NCBI GenBank assembly: GCA_963753285.1
Contig: CAVWBT010000016.1
Coordinates: 248,001-312,000 of the forward strand
Length of the DNA stretch: 64,000 nucleotides
Direction: 5' to 3'
Origin: JAHEDH01 sp963753285
GTDB taxonomy: Bacteria > Actinomycetota > Acidimicrobiia > Spongiisociales > ZC4RG35
The notes under the pieces are model-generated. The model was given only the letters and a program-made list of their open reading frames with translations. It was not told where the DNA came from and searched no databases. A program made the translations under genes and the position numbers. Of the stretch, positions 33,537 through 41,454 are shown piece by piece. The stretch's first letter is position 1; the number at the start of each line of letters is the position of its first letter.

Positions 33537-34226
33537 GTGACGTCGTCGGGAATCGGAACACTGCGGGAGACGCATCTGCATGCAGCCCTCAAGCGCTGGC
33601 TGGCAGAGCCCGGCGACGAATTCGAGGTCTCGGTCGGCCGCTTCGTCGTCGACATCGTGCGCGACGACACGCTCATCGAGATCCAGACCCGCGGCTTCTC
33701 GTCGATGCGGGCAAAGCTCGACGTCTTGCTCGATGAGCATCCGGTGATCATCGTGCACCCGATCGCCCATCGGAAGTGGATCGTGAAGGGCCCCCACGAC
33801 GGATCACCGTCGTCGAGGCGCAAGTCACCCAAGACCGGGTGTGTCTACGACGTCTTCACCGAACTCGTGAGCTTCCCCTCCCTCGTCGATCACCCCAACC
33901 TCTCGATCGAGGTTCTCCTGACCGACGAGGAAGAGGTCCGGCGCTTCGACGGCAACGGGAGTTGGCGCCGACGGGGCTGGGCGGTCGTGGAACGCAGACT
34001 GCTCGACGTGACCGGGAGACTCGAGCTCACCACGCAGGCGGACTGGCTCTCCCTCCTCCCGGCGGACCTTCCCGTCCCGTTCACCACCGCCGAACTGGCA
34101 TCGGCAATCGGACGCCCGCGACGAACCGCCCAACAGATGGCCTACTGCCTCCGTGAGATGGGTGCGCTCGACATCGTCGGCAAACGGGGAAACGCCTTCG
34201 AGTATCGCGCCGGCGCGCAACAGTGA
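33537..34226 (+). CDS. Nuclease-like (PD-(D/E)XK-type) protein with winged helix
   Basis: 229 residues from GTG 33537. Residues 10-75 look like a restriction-endonuclease fold: HLHAALKRWLAEPGDEFEVS, then VGRFVVDIVRDDTLIEIQTR, where the Asp and the Glu-Ile-Gln sit where such nucleases have D...ExK. The catalytic Lys is replaced by Gln. The C-terminal 60 residues form a winged helix (VPFTTAELASAIGRPRRTAQ; YCLREMGALDIVGKRG). This suggests a DNA-binding protein, either a nuclease with an ExQ site or a degenerate one. Its family is uncharacterised (DUF8091-like). It is convergent with the ACT protein with a 4-bp gap. Confidence 0.65.
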   Translation: MTSSGIGTLRETHLHAALKRWLAEPGDEFEVSVGRFVVDIVRDDTLIEIQTRGFSSMRAKLDVLLDEHPVIIVHPIAHRKWIVKGPHDGSPSSRRKSPKTGCVYDVFTELVSFPSLVDHPNLSIEVLLTDEEEVRRFDGNGSWRRRGWAVVERRLLDVTGRLELTTQADWLSLLPADLPVPFTTAELASAIGRPRRTAQQMAYCLREMGALDIVGKRGNAFEYRAGAQQ

Positions 34227-34230
34227 GGTC

Positions 34231-34755
34231 TCAGCCCTGCGGGTCGTCCAACACTTCGACATCGACCATCAAGTCGGCTGCGAGAGCTCCGATCTCGTCG
34301 ACCAGGTCGTCGTCGGAGAGCCCGCTTGGAAGCCTGAGTCGTGCAACCGCCTCGAACAGTTGGCCACCGGCCATGGGTGCGGGACTCGTCGTCGTCTCGA
34401 GGTCGTCGATGCTCACGTTTCGACTCGCCAGCAGATGTGACAACTCGTGGATGATCCCCGGATGGTCGTTGCCGACGACGCGGATCTCGATCGACCGCCC
34501 GACAGGCCTCACGTCGCGGCCCTCTTCGAACGACAGATGCAGAAGGCCCATGTGCTCGAGCACTTCGAGCGCCGATCCGAAACGTTCCGACTGCTGAGAA
34601 GGAACCGACACCAGCACCACACCGGCGAACTTGCCCGCCAACTGCGTCATGTGGCTCTGCTCCCAGTTGCCACCGTGCTCGGCGATCACCGCTGACAGCG
34701 CCTCCACGAGGCCGGCGCGGTCATCTCCCAACACCGAGATCACGAACGAAGCCAT
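34231..34755 (-). CDS. Two-ACT-domain regulator (GcvR-like)
   Basis: 174 residues made of two ACT domains: FVISVLGDDRAGLVEALSAV (residues 3-22) with GGNWEQSHMTQLAGKFAGVV, and IRVVGNDHPGIIHELSHLLA (about residue 95) with VSIDDLETTTSPAPMAG. This is the layout of GcvR and related amino-acid-sensing regulators, which bind glycine or serine and act through protein partners. No glycine-cleavage genes are nearby. The start is supported by TACAGT (34762-34767) 6 nt upstream. Confidence 0.8.
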   Translation of the reverse strand: MASFVISVLGDDRAGLVEALSAVIAEHGGNWEQSHMTQLAGKFAGVVLVSVPSQQSERFGSALEVLEHMGLLHLSFEEGRDVRPVGRSIEIRVVGNDHPGIIHELSHLLASRNVSIDDLETTTSPAPMAGGQLFEAVARLRLPSGLSDDDLVDEIGALAADLMVDVEVLDDPQG

Positions 34756-34761
34756 ACAGCG

Positions 34762-34767
34762 ACTGTA
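34762..34767 (-). promoter_or_regulatory. -10 box, leaderless promoter of the ACT protein
   Basis: TACAGT on the minus strand with exactly 6 nt (CGCTGT) to ATG 34755. Confidence 0.5.
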
Positions 34768-34827
34768 CCCAACTCGAAGGCGACCATCTGTCCGCGCCCG
34801 ACACGACGAGTAGAGCTGCGACATTCG

Positions 34828-34833
34828 TAGAGT
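34828..34833 (+). promoter_or_regulatory. -10 box of the SOUL gene
   Basis: TAGAGT followed by 7 nt (CGTTCAC) and ATG 34841; consistent with leaderless or near-leaderless transcription. Confidence 0.45.
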
Positions 34834-34840
34834 CGTTCAC

Positions 34841-35365
34841 ATGGGCCGATACGAACAGCCGGAGTACTCCGTCGTTGCGGCCGGCGATGGATACGAGATC
34901 CGGGACTACGAGTCGCACCTGGTGGCCGAGACGACCGTCGAGGGCGACTTCGAGACCACCGGCAATGTCGCGTTCGGACGGCTGGCGGGTTTCATCTTCG
35001 GTCGGAACTCGGCCGGTGAGAAGATGAACATGACCGTGCCCGTCACACATCTCCCGCTCCGCGAAGGCGGACACCGGTACCGCTTCGTCATGGAGCGGGC
35101 ATACACCGAGGAGAGCCTGCCTCGCCCGGTCGACGGAAGCGTCGCGGTCGTGCGGGTCCCAGGTGGCCGTTACGCGGCGATGCGGTACCGGGGCGGCCGT
35201 GGTGAGGCACGGTTTCGGCGTGCCACGGCGGACCTCCTCTCGGCATTGGCTCGTGACGGCGTGGACGTCATCGGAGAGGCGGAAGCCGCCGTCTACGACG
35301 GTCCGTTCGTCCCGGCCCCGTTGCGACGCAACGAAGTTCTCATTCCGGTCGCTCGACCGGAATGA
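34841..35365 (+). CDS. SOUL-family heme-binding protein
   Basis: 174 residues of a single SOUL/HBP domain: PEYSVVAAGDGYEIRDYESH at the start, AFGRLAGFIFGRNSAGEKMN (about residue 45), MTVPVTHLP and the C-terminal EAAVYDGPFVPAPLRRNEVL. SOUL proteins bind heme or porphyrin and may buffer or deliver it; the bacterial role is unclear. The -10 at 34828 is shared with no other gene. The 3' end overlaps the convergent LLM oxidoreductase by 26 bp. Confidence 0.85.
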   Translation: MGRYEQPEYSVVAAGDGYEIRDYESHLVAETTVEGDFETTGNVAFGRLAGFIFGRNSAGEKMNMTVPVTHLPLREGGHRYRFVMERAYTEESLPRPVDGSVAVVRVPGGRYAAMRYRGGRGEARFRRATADLLSALARDGVDVIGEAEAAVYDGPFVPAPLRRNEVLIPVARPE

Positions 35366-36191
35366 GTCGATGCGGTGGACCTTGACCGATCTGGAGTCGA
35401 AGCTGTGCCTGCGACCACGCTCCAACCATGATCCAAGTGGCTCCGGCGGAGGCGAGGTCCGCCACGAGGGCTCCCGTGCCGGTTCGGTCATCCTCGAGTA
35501 CGACCGGGACACACACGTCGAAGTCATCGGTGGTGTCACGCATCGCCGCGATCGCCTCGACCGACTCGGCGACATGATCGGGACGTGGAACCATCTCCGT
35601 TTCGTGCATCGGGACGAGGCCGTCCCACCGTGCCGCTCGCTTCAGCGGACGGGTGTGCGGATGCATCTGTGCCACCCAGACGGGAATTCGCGGCTTCTGC
35701 AGAGGCGGCGGAGCGAAGCGCACGTCGATGACCTGGTAGTGGTCGCCGCGATGCGTGAAGGGCTCACCTGTCCAGAGACCGTCGAGTACGGCGAGCCCTT
35801 CATCCAACTGTTCGGCGCGGGTCCGGAGATCCTCATCCTCCCCGAACGCGGCGAACTCCAGGTCCGGCGGAAACCCGAGTCCGACACCCAGGATCAGTCG
35901 ACCGCCTGAGAGATGGTCGAGGGTCACGGTCTCGCGTGCGACCTTCCACGGGCGCCGGCGGGGGAGCGGGGTGACCATCGTGCCGATCCGGATCCGCTCG
36001 GTCGCCAGCGCCACCGCAGTGAGCACGACCCACGGGTCGGCCATCGGCACTCCCGGCTCGAACGCGGCGTTGATGTGATCCCACACGAAGAAGCCGTCCC
36101 ATCCGGCCTCTTCGGCCTGACGAGCGAGCTCCGCGGTCAGCCGCGGGTCGGCGTAATCCCCGAAGTTGGGCACGTTGACTGCGTACTTCAT
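35340..36191 (-). CDS. LLM-class F420-dependent oxidoreductase
   Basis: 283 residues with the luciferase-like (beta/alpha)8 barrel: YAVNVPNFGDYADPRLTAEL, AGWDGFFVWDHINAAFEP, RIRIGTMVTPLPRRRPWKVA, TLDHLSGGRLILGVGLG and IPVWVAQMHPH. The bulge after strand 3 (MVTPLP) fits F420-using members of the family rather than flavin-using luciferases. The substrate is unknown. GGAGGCGCC precedes the ATG at 36191. Its 3' end overlaps the SOUL gene by 26 bp. Confidence 0.85.
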   Translation of the reverse strand: MKYAVNVPNFGDYADPRLTAELARQAEEAGWDGFFVWDHINAAFEPGVPMADPWVVLTAVALATERIRIGTMVTPLPRRRPWKVARETVTLDHLSGGRLILGVGLGFPPDLEFAAFGEDEDLRTRAEQLDEGLAVLDGLWTGEPFTHRGDHYQVIDVRFAPPPLQKPRIPVWVAQMHPHTRPLKRAARWDGLVPMHETEMVPRPDHVAESVEAIAAMRDTTDDFDVCVPVVLEDDRTGTGALVADLASAGATWIMVGAWSQAQLRLQIGQGPPHRLIPVERPE

Positions 36192-36350
36192 GGCGCCTCC
36201 TCCTCACCGTCCTGCGGCGATCGTCGGCGACAGAAGGCTCGTTGCCAAGAGGCCAACGTCCGCGGACGGCTTCGCTCCACCCTCGATCCGTGAGGCAGCG
36301 CGGTGGCCGGCTCCGCGGCACGAAGCCCGCGTCGCCGTCCCGCGCCGACG

Positions 36351-38045
36351 TCAGGCCGAGTTCGAAGCATCCCAGGCGTCGATTCCGAGTATCTCCGTCG
36401 GCACCGACGGCGTTCGTGGACGGACCGGAACGACCCGACGGTACGACTCACCGACGGATGGCCGCTCGTCGAGATCGCCACTGTTCGGCCACATCGCCAT
36501 TGCGCGTTCGGCCATGGCCGTGATGGTCAGTGACGGGTTGACGCCAAGGTTCGCACCGATGGCCGCTCCGTCGACGACGTGGAGTCCTTCGTGCCCATAG
36601 ACCCGGTGGTAGGGGTCGATCACCCCCCGGTCCGGAGAGCCGCCGACGCAGGCGCCTCCCAGGATGTGAGCGGTGGTCGGCACGTCGAGCAGCACCTCGT
36701 TCAGCGAACTGCCGGGAAATCCGTCCATGATCTCGGCGGCGGCCCGGGCGGCGTCGTTGGCGATCGGGATGTAGCTCGGGCTGGGTTCGCCGGTGCTCGG
36801 TTGCGACGTGAGCCGGGTCCCGAACCAGCCTCGCTTGCGTACGACGCGGATGCTGTTGTCGTAGCTCTGCATGACGAGCAGGATCACCGATCGTTCCGCC
36901 CATCGCCGGACCGACAGGCTGCGCAGAAATGCGATCGGATGCCGGACCACGTTGCCCAGGAATCTGAGCTGCCGCGGAACCGTCCCGCCGCCGTCGGTCA
37001 ACACGGTGGCGAGCAGCCCCATGACATTGCTGCCTTTCGAATACCGCACCGGCTCGATGTGTGTCTGCGGTTCGGGGTGGAACGACGAGGTGATGGCGAC
37101 CCCGGCGCTGTAGTCGACGTCGGTCGATCGGGCGGTGGCACCGATGAGCGCCTCGGAGTTCGTGCGAACCACGTGGCCGGCCTGAGACGATAGGTTCGGC
37201 AACCGACCGTGCTCGGCGAGTTTCAACAGCAATCTCGTGGTGCCGAGTGCGCCGGCGGCAAAGACGACGTCGGAGGCGCGGAACGTGCGCCGCCGCCTGC
37301 GAATCCACGCTCCCGGCCGCTCCGTCGTCACGAGATAGCCGCCTCCCGGGAGTGGCTCGAGATCCACCACCTCGTGCTCGGGGTGAACCTCGGCGCCCGC
37401 CCGCTCGGCCAGGTACAGATAGTTGCGATCGAGCGAGTTCTTGGCGTTGTGCCGGCATCCGACCATGCATCCCCCGCATTCGACGCATCCGGATCTCGCC
37501 GGCCCCGCTCCGCCGAAGTAGGGGTCGGGCACCTCGACTCCGGGTTCGCCGAAGTACACGCCGACCGGAGTCGGGCGAAAGGTGTCCTCGACCTGCCAGC
37601 GCTTTGCGATCTGCAAGGCGACCTCGTCGGCGGGTGTGTGGGTCGGATTGTCCGCGACTCCCAGCATCCGTCCCGCGAGGCGGTAGAACGGAGCGAGCTC
37701 GCTCTTCCAGTCGGTGACGTCGCGCCACTGTGCATCTTGATAGAAGGCGTCGTGTGGTTCGTAGAGCGTGTTGGCGTAGACGAGCGATCCGCCGCCGACC
37801 CCCGCCCCCGACAACACGAGCACGTCCTTGAGCAACGACAGGCGCTGGATGCCGCGCATGCCCAGGCGCGGGAACCAGAGGAACCTGCGCACCTCCCAGT
37901 TCGTCTTCGGGAAGTCCTCAGGCCCGAAGCGCCGGCCGGCCTCGAGCACGCCGACGCGGTAGCCCTTCTCCGTCAGCCTGAGTGCGGAGACGGACCCACC
38001 GAAACCGGATCCGATGATGATCACGTCGTAGTCGTGCCCGTCCAT
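36351..38045 (-). CDS. GMC-type FAD oxidoreductase, cholesterol-oxidase-like
   Basis: 564 residues, close to mycobacterial ChoD (578). N-terminal FAD-binding Rossmann motif VIIIGSGFGGSVSALRL (residues 8-24), second GMC block LSGAGVGGGSLVYANTLY, a Cys-rich insert SGCVECGGCMVGCRHNAKNS (about residue 185), VVFAAGALGTTRLLL and the C-terminal HVVDGAAIGANLGVNPSLT with the active-site His/Asn region. Members oxidise sterols or related alcohols; the reported ChoD activity is debated, so the substrate remains open. The insert resembles iron-sulfur or zinc-binding sequence and is conserved in this subgroup. Confidence 0.85.
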   Translation of the reverse strand: MDGHDYDVIIIGSGFGGSVSALRLTEKGYRVGVLEAGRRFGPEDFPKTNWEVRRFLWFPRLGMRGIQRLSLLKDVLVLSGAGVGGGSLVYANTLYEPHDAFYQDAQWRDVTDWKSELAPFYRLAGRMLGVADNPTHTPADEVALQIAKRWQVEDTFRPTPVGVYFGEPGVEVPDPYFGGAGPARSGCVECGGCMVGCRHNAKNSLDRNYLYLAERAGAEVHPEHEVVDLEPLPGGGYLVTTERPGAWIRRRRRTFRASDVVFAAGALGTTRLLLKLAEHGRLPNLSSQAGHVVRTNSEALIGATARSTDVDYSAGVAITSSFHPEPQTHIEPVRYSKGSNVMGLLATVLTDGGGTVPRQLRFLGNVVRHPIAFLRSLSVRRWAERSVILLVMQSYDNSIRVVRKRGWFGTRLTSQPSTGEPSPSYIPIANDAARAAAEIMDGFPGSSLNEVLLDVPTTAHILGGACVGGSPDRGVIDPYHRVYGHEGLHVVDGAAIGANLGVNPSLTITAMAERAMAMWPNSGDLDERPSVGESYRRVVPVRPRTPSVPTEILGIDAWDASNSA

Positions 38046-38247
38046 GGTGTCTCATTCTGGACGGTCCGCGGCAGCGATGCCGGTCGAAACCCGAACGAGC
38101 GAGCGCGATCGACTCCGGCGGGTCTCGCCGGTTCGCCCGCAGGCAGGGGTCGAACCGCAACGTCTCGACTAGCTCCGCTTCGTGTAGTGCTCACCTACCG
38201 GCGGCTCGACCACCATCCTCGCCAACGCGAGAACGATCCGCTCCCAT

Positions 38248-38253
38248 TAGCTT
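38248..38253 (+). promoter_or_regulatory. -10 box, leaderless promoter of the MFS gene
   Basis: TAGCTT followed by exactly 6 nt (CATCGG) and GTG 38260. Confidence 0.5.
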
Positions 38254-38259
38254 CATCGG

Positions 38260-39510
38260 GTGCATCGGCTGCTCGAATCGGTCCTGCCTGCGCGCCTGGG
38301 AAGCGACTTCCGCCGGCTCGTGGCGTCGTCGTGGTCGACGAACTTCGGCGACGGGATCTCCGTGGCCGCCGGACCGCTCCTCATCGCTGCGGCGACGGAC
38401 AATGCAGGACTGATCGGACTGGCGTGGATGCTGTCAAGGCTCCCGTGGCTCCTCTTCGGGCTGTATGCCGGGGTGATCGCAGACCGCATGGATCGAAGGT
38501 CGATCATGATGGTCGCCAATGGCACACGGGCGGCGGCACTGGCCGTCTTCGCCACGGCGATCGCTTCGGGCACTGTCGGAGTGCCGGCCATTCTCATCAC
38601 TCTGTTCGCCCTCGGAGTCGCCGAGGTGTTCGCAGACAACACCGCAAGCACGCTCACACCGATGGTCGTCGACACGTCGCATCTGACGACGGCCAACGCC
38701 CGTCTGACACTTGGGTTCGTGACGCTCAACCAACTGGCCGGCCCCCCGATAGGAGCGGCGCTCTTCGCGCTGGGCATGTGGCTGCCGTTCGCAGGTCAGG
38801 CGATGATCATGGCCTTCGGGGCTGTGCTCATCTCCAGGGTCGTCGGCGCTCGTGGACGGCCGGAGCCGGACTCGACACCGACATCGCTTCGTCGGGCGAT
38901 CAGCGACGGCGTGGGGTGGTTGTGGGGCCATCCCCGGGTCCGCACGCTCGCCATGCTCATCTTCTCGTTCAACATCACCTTCGGGGCTGCGTTCTCGGTG
39001 CTCGTGATCCTGGCTTCCGAACGTCTCGGTCTCGATGAGGTCGGATACGGCCTGCTGATCGGATCCTCCGCCGTCGGCGCCATCCTCGGCGCCATGGCCT
39101 TCGGCTGGACTGAGCGTCGGATCGGGATCGTCTCCATCATGCGGATCGGTCTCGTCATCGAGACGTCGACCCATCTGGTGCTTGCGACCACGACGGCCGC
39201 TCCCGTGGCGTTCGGGATCCTCATCCTCTTCGGCGCGCACACGGCGATGTGGGGAACGCTCTCGACCAGCATCCGGCAGGCGGCGGTTCCGCTCGCGTTT
39301 CAGGGGCGGGTCTCGAGTGTGTATCAGCTCGGCCTCCAGGGTGGCCTCGTGATCGGCGCAGGGGTCGGAGCGGTGATCGCCACAGTATTCGGCGTGGCCG
39401 CCGTCTACTGGTTCGGCTTCATCGGCTCTGGGCTAATCCTCGCAGCGGTGTGGAGCCGTATTCGCAACATCGCAGTCCTGACCGCCGACGAAACCTCCGC
39501 ATCGGAGTAG
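38260..39510 (+). CDS. MFS transporter (efflux-type)
   Basis: 416 residues with twelve predicted helices. N-terminal SSWSTNFGDGISVAAGPLLI and the conserved loop GLYAGVIADRMDRRSIMMVA (motif A, GxxaDrxdRR, about residue 70) belong to the MFS drug/enterobactin-exporter group (MFS_3-like). The C-terminal half repeats the pattern (GAMAFGWTERRIGIVSIMRI). Probable multidrug or metabolite export; the substrate is not known. Start GTG 38260 with leaderless -10. The EcsC-family gene follows 26 bp downstream, probably in the same transcript. Confidence 0.85.
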   Translation: MHRLLESVLPARLGSDFRRLVASSWSTNFGDGISVAAGPLLIAAATDNAGLIGLAWMLSRLPWLLFGLYAGVIADRMDRRSIMMVANGTRAAALAVFATAIASGTVGVPAILITLFALGVAEVFADNTASTLTPMVVDTSHLTTANARLTLGFVTLNQLAGPPIGAALFALGMWLPFAGQAMIMAFGAVLISRVVGARGRPEPDSTPTSLRRAISDGVGWLWGHPRVRTLAMLIFSFNITFGAAFSVLVILASERLGLDEVGYGLLIGSSAVGAILGAMAFGWTERRIGIVSIMRIGLVIETSTHLVLATTTAAPVAFGILILFGAHTAMWGTLSTSIRQAAVPLAFQGRVSSVYQLGLQGGLVIGAGVGAVIATVFGVAAVYWFGFIGSGLILAAVWSRIRNIAVLTADETSASE

Positions 39511-39536
39511 CGTCCACGTCGAGCAGGGGTGCACGA

Positions 39537-40172
39537 GTGTCGAGTGAGAGCAACGGAGCGATCGAACGGCTCGCCGAGGGCCTTCTACGTCGCGTGTTGG
39601 CCTTCGGCATCGACGGAATCGGCCCATTTCGGTCTGCCGAGGCCATCGCCGCCCGCGCGATCGCCGAGCACGGCTCGACCGGTCGAGCGATCGAGGACGT
39701 GATCGACCGTCACACGAGGCTGGCGGCGATCAACGGGTTTCTGACCGGTCTGGGGGGACTCCTGACGATGGTGGTCGCTTTGCCCATCAACGTCGTCGGG
39801 TTTGCGATGCTGTCCGCCCGGATGGCGGCAGCCATCGCCTCGATTCGAGGACACGACCTGGCCGACCCGGCCACCCGGACGGTGGTGCTCCTCACCCTCA
39901 CGGGAAGCAACGCCTCGGAGATTCTGGCGAGGGCCGGCGTCGCCGTGCCCGGGGGCCGGATTGCGAGCTCGGCGGTCAGGCGACTCCCGTCCTCTGCGCT
40001 GGCCTTCATCAACAAGGGAATCGCGTTCCGCGTGCTGGCACGCACACTCGGCAAGGGTGTGACGCGTTTCGGGCGACTGGTGCCGATCCTCGGAGGCGTC
40101 GTCGGAGCGATCATCGACCGGACGCTCCTTCGGAGCATCGCCCGGAATGCCCGGAGACAACTTCAGTCCTGA
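39537..40172 (+). CDS. EcsC-family protein
   Basis: 211 residues from GTG 39537, with AGGGGT 8 nt upstream. The EcsC pattern is visible: RSAEAIAARAIAEHGSTGRA, HTRLAAINGFLTGLGGLLTM, VALPINVVGFAMLSARMAAA, and GTLGKG-like LARTLGKGVTRFGRLVPILG followed by GAIIDRTLLRSIARNAR. One or two hydrophobic segments suggest membrane association. EcsC proteins accompany ABC exporters in some Firmicutes, but their function is not known. It lies downstream of an MFS exporter. Confidence 0.8.
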   Translation: MSSESNGAIERLAEGLLRRVLAFGIDGIGPFRSAEAIAARAIAEHGSTGRAIEDVIDRHTRLAAINGFLTGLGGLLTMVVALPINVVGFAMLSARMAAAIASIRGHDLADPATRTVVLLTLTGSNASEILARAGVAVPGGRIASSAVRRLPSSALAFINKGIAFRVLARTLGKGVTRFGRLVPILGGVVGAIIDRTLLRSIARNARRQLQS

Positions 40173-40182
40173 GCGTGTGGGC

Positions 40183-41262
40183 TCAGCTGTGTGATCGCCG
40201 GTTCTCGAAGCGGTAGTGCGACACTCCGAACTCCCTGCCGCCCGCAACACCCCACGTTCCGATGCTCGCCAACAGGAACAGACGCCAGCGGGAGAGCTGG
40301 AGCTCGGGCGCCGCAGGATCGCTGCCTGATGCGAGCGCTGCGAGACAGGCATCGCGGTTGGCATCGAGCAGATCGAGCCAGGCCTGGAGCGTCCTCGCAT
40401 AGTGCGTGCCGTTCATCCACCAATCGTCGACGACGACCAGGTCCCGTTGCTCGTGGAGCAGGAGATCATGCGACGGCATGGTCCCTCCTGAGAAGAACTG
40501 CTGCGCCATCCAGTCGTCGGGATTCCCGTCATCGAAGTGCCAGGCGGCGTCACGGTGGGAGAAGACGTGGATGAAACACGTGCCTTCCGGTTTCAGCCAT
40601 GTGCCGACCCGTCGAAGCAACTCTCGATGGTTCCGGACGTGCTCGAACATCTCGACCGAGACCACACGGTCGAAGCTGTCGGCCGGCTGCTCGAACTCGG
40701 CGATGTCGGACGTGACGATCGTCAGATTGCCCAGCCCGCGCTCGGCCGCGTCCGCCTCGATGTGCGCCCTCTGCGTGCTCGAGTTCGAGACGGTCACGAT
40801 CTCGGAGTTCGGGAATCGCTGGGCCATGTACAGCGAGAGCGATCCCCATCCGGCGCCCAGCTCGAGAATGCGGTCACCGTCCTCCAGGCACGCCCGACCG
40901 ACCACTTGCTCGAGCGATGCCTCTTCAGCGGACGGGAGATCGTCGACGCCGTCCGGCCAGTAGCACGACGAGTATTTCAGGTGCGGACCGAGGACGAGCT
41001 CGAAGAACCGCGGTGGGACCTCGTAGTGCTGTCGGTTTGCCTCGTCGACGTGGGTCGTGACGGGTCCAGCGGCGCGTTCGGCAAGGAGCGCTCGCTTCCG
41101 GTCGGCGATCGCCTCGGCTCCGCCACGCCGTTCGTGCCGGACCTTTCCCCGTACCCGGAGGTCGATGGCGGCTCGAAGGACCGGGTCGGGGATCCGGCCC
41201 GACTCGGCAGCAGCGAACAGTCGGTTCGTCGGCGTTCGGTCTTCGATGAGTGCAGTCGACAT
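40183..41262 (-). CDS. Cyclopropane-fatty-acid-synthase-like SAM methyltransferase
   Basis: 359 residues. N-terminal lipid-binding segment NRQHYEVPPRFFELVLGPHL and YSSCYWPDGVDDL precede the SAM motif ILELGAGWGSLSLYMA (about residue 134). Further blocks are IVTVSNSSTQRAHIEADAAE, VSVEMFEHVRNHRELLRRVG and DWWMNGTHYARTLQAWLD, matching CFA/mycolic-acid cyclopropane synthases. It methylates or cyclopropanates unsaturated acyl chains of membrane lipids. CAGAAT at 41270-41275 ends 7 nt before the ATG and may be its -10. It ends 11 bp from the EcsC gene, with a small inverted repeat at 40171-40186. Confidence 0.85.
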   Translation of the reverse strand: MSTALIEDRTPTNRLFAAAESGRIPDPVLRAAIDLRVRGKVRHERRGGAEAIADRKRALLAERAAGPVTTHVDEANRQHYEVPPRFFELVLGPHLKYSSCYWPDGVDDLPSAEEASLEQVVGRACLEDGDRILELGAGWGSLSLYMAQRFPNSEIVTVSNSSTQRAHIEADAAERGLGNLTIVTSDIAEFEQPADSFDRVVSVEMFEHVRNHRELLRRVGTWLKPEGTCFIHVFSHRDAAWHFDDGNPDDWMAQQFFSGGTMPSHDLLLHEQRDLVVVDDWWMNGTHYARTLQAWLDLLDANRDACLAALASGSDPAAPELQLSRWRLFLLASIGTWGVAGGREFGVSHYRFENRRSHS

Positions 41263-41454
41263 CTCGGGGATTCTGGTCGCGGTCCGCTCGGACCGGGAGT
41301 CGCCCCGACTGTCGCTGCGGTTCGAGCGCTTCGCACCGGCGCTTCACCGGAACCGGCTCCACTGCCGGTTGTCGCCGAGACGCGCCAACGCGCCCCTCAC
41401 GATCTGTGAGAGACGCGCCGTACGGGTCTGTCGGTCAGTGGGTCTCCGGATTCG

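Noticed and set aside
38128..38165. A stretch with GGGGTCGAACCGC resembling a tRNA T-arm on the minus strand
   Set aside because: The arms do not pair as a 5-bp T stem, and no acceptor, D or anticodon arm could be built around it.
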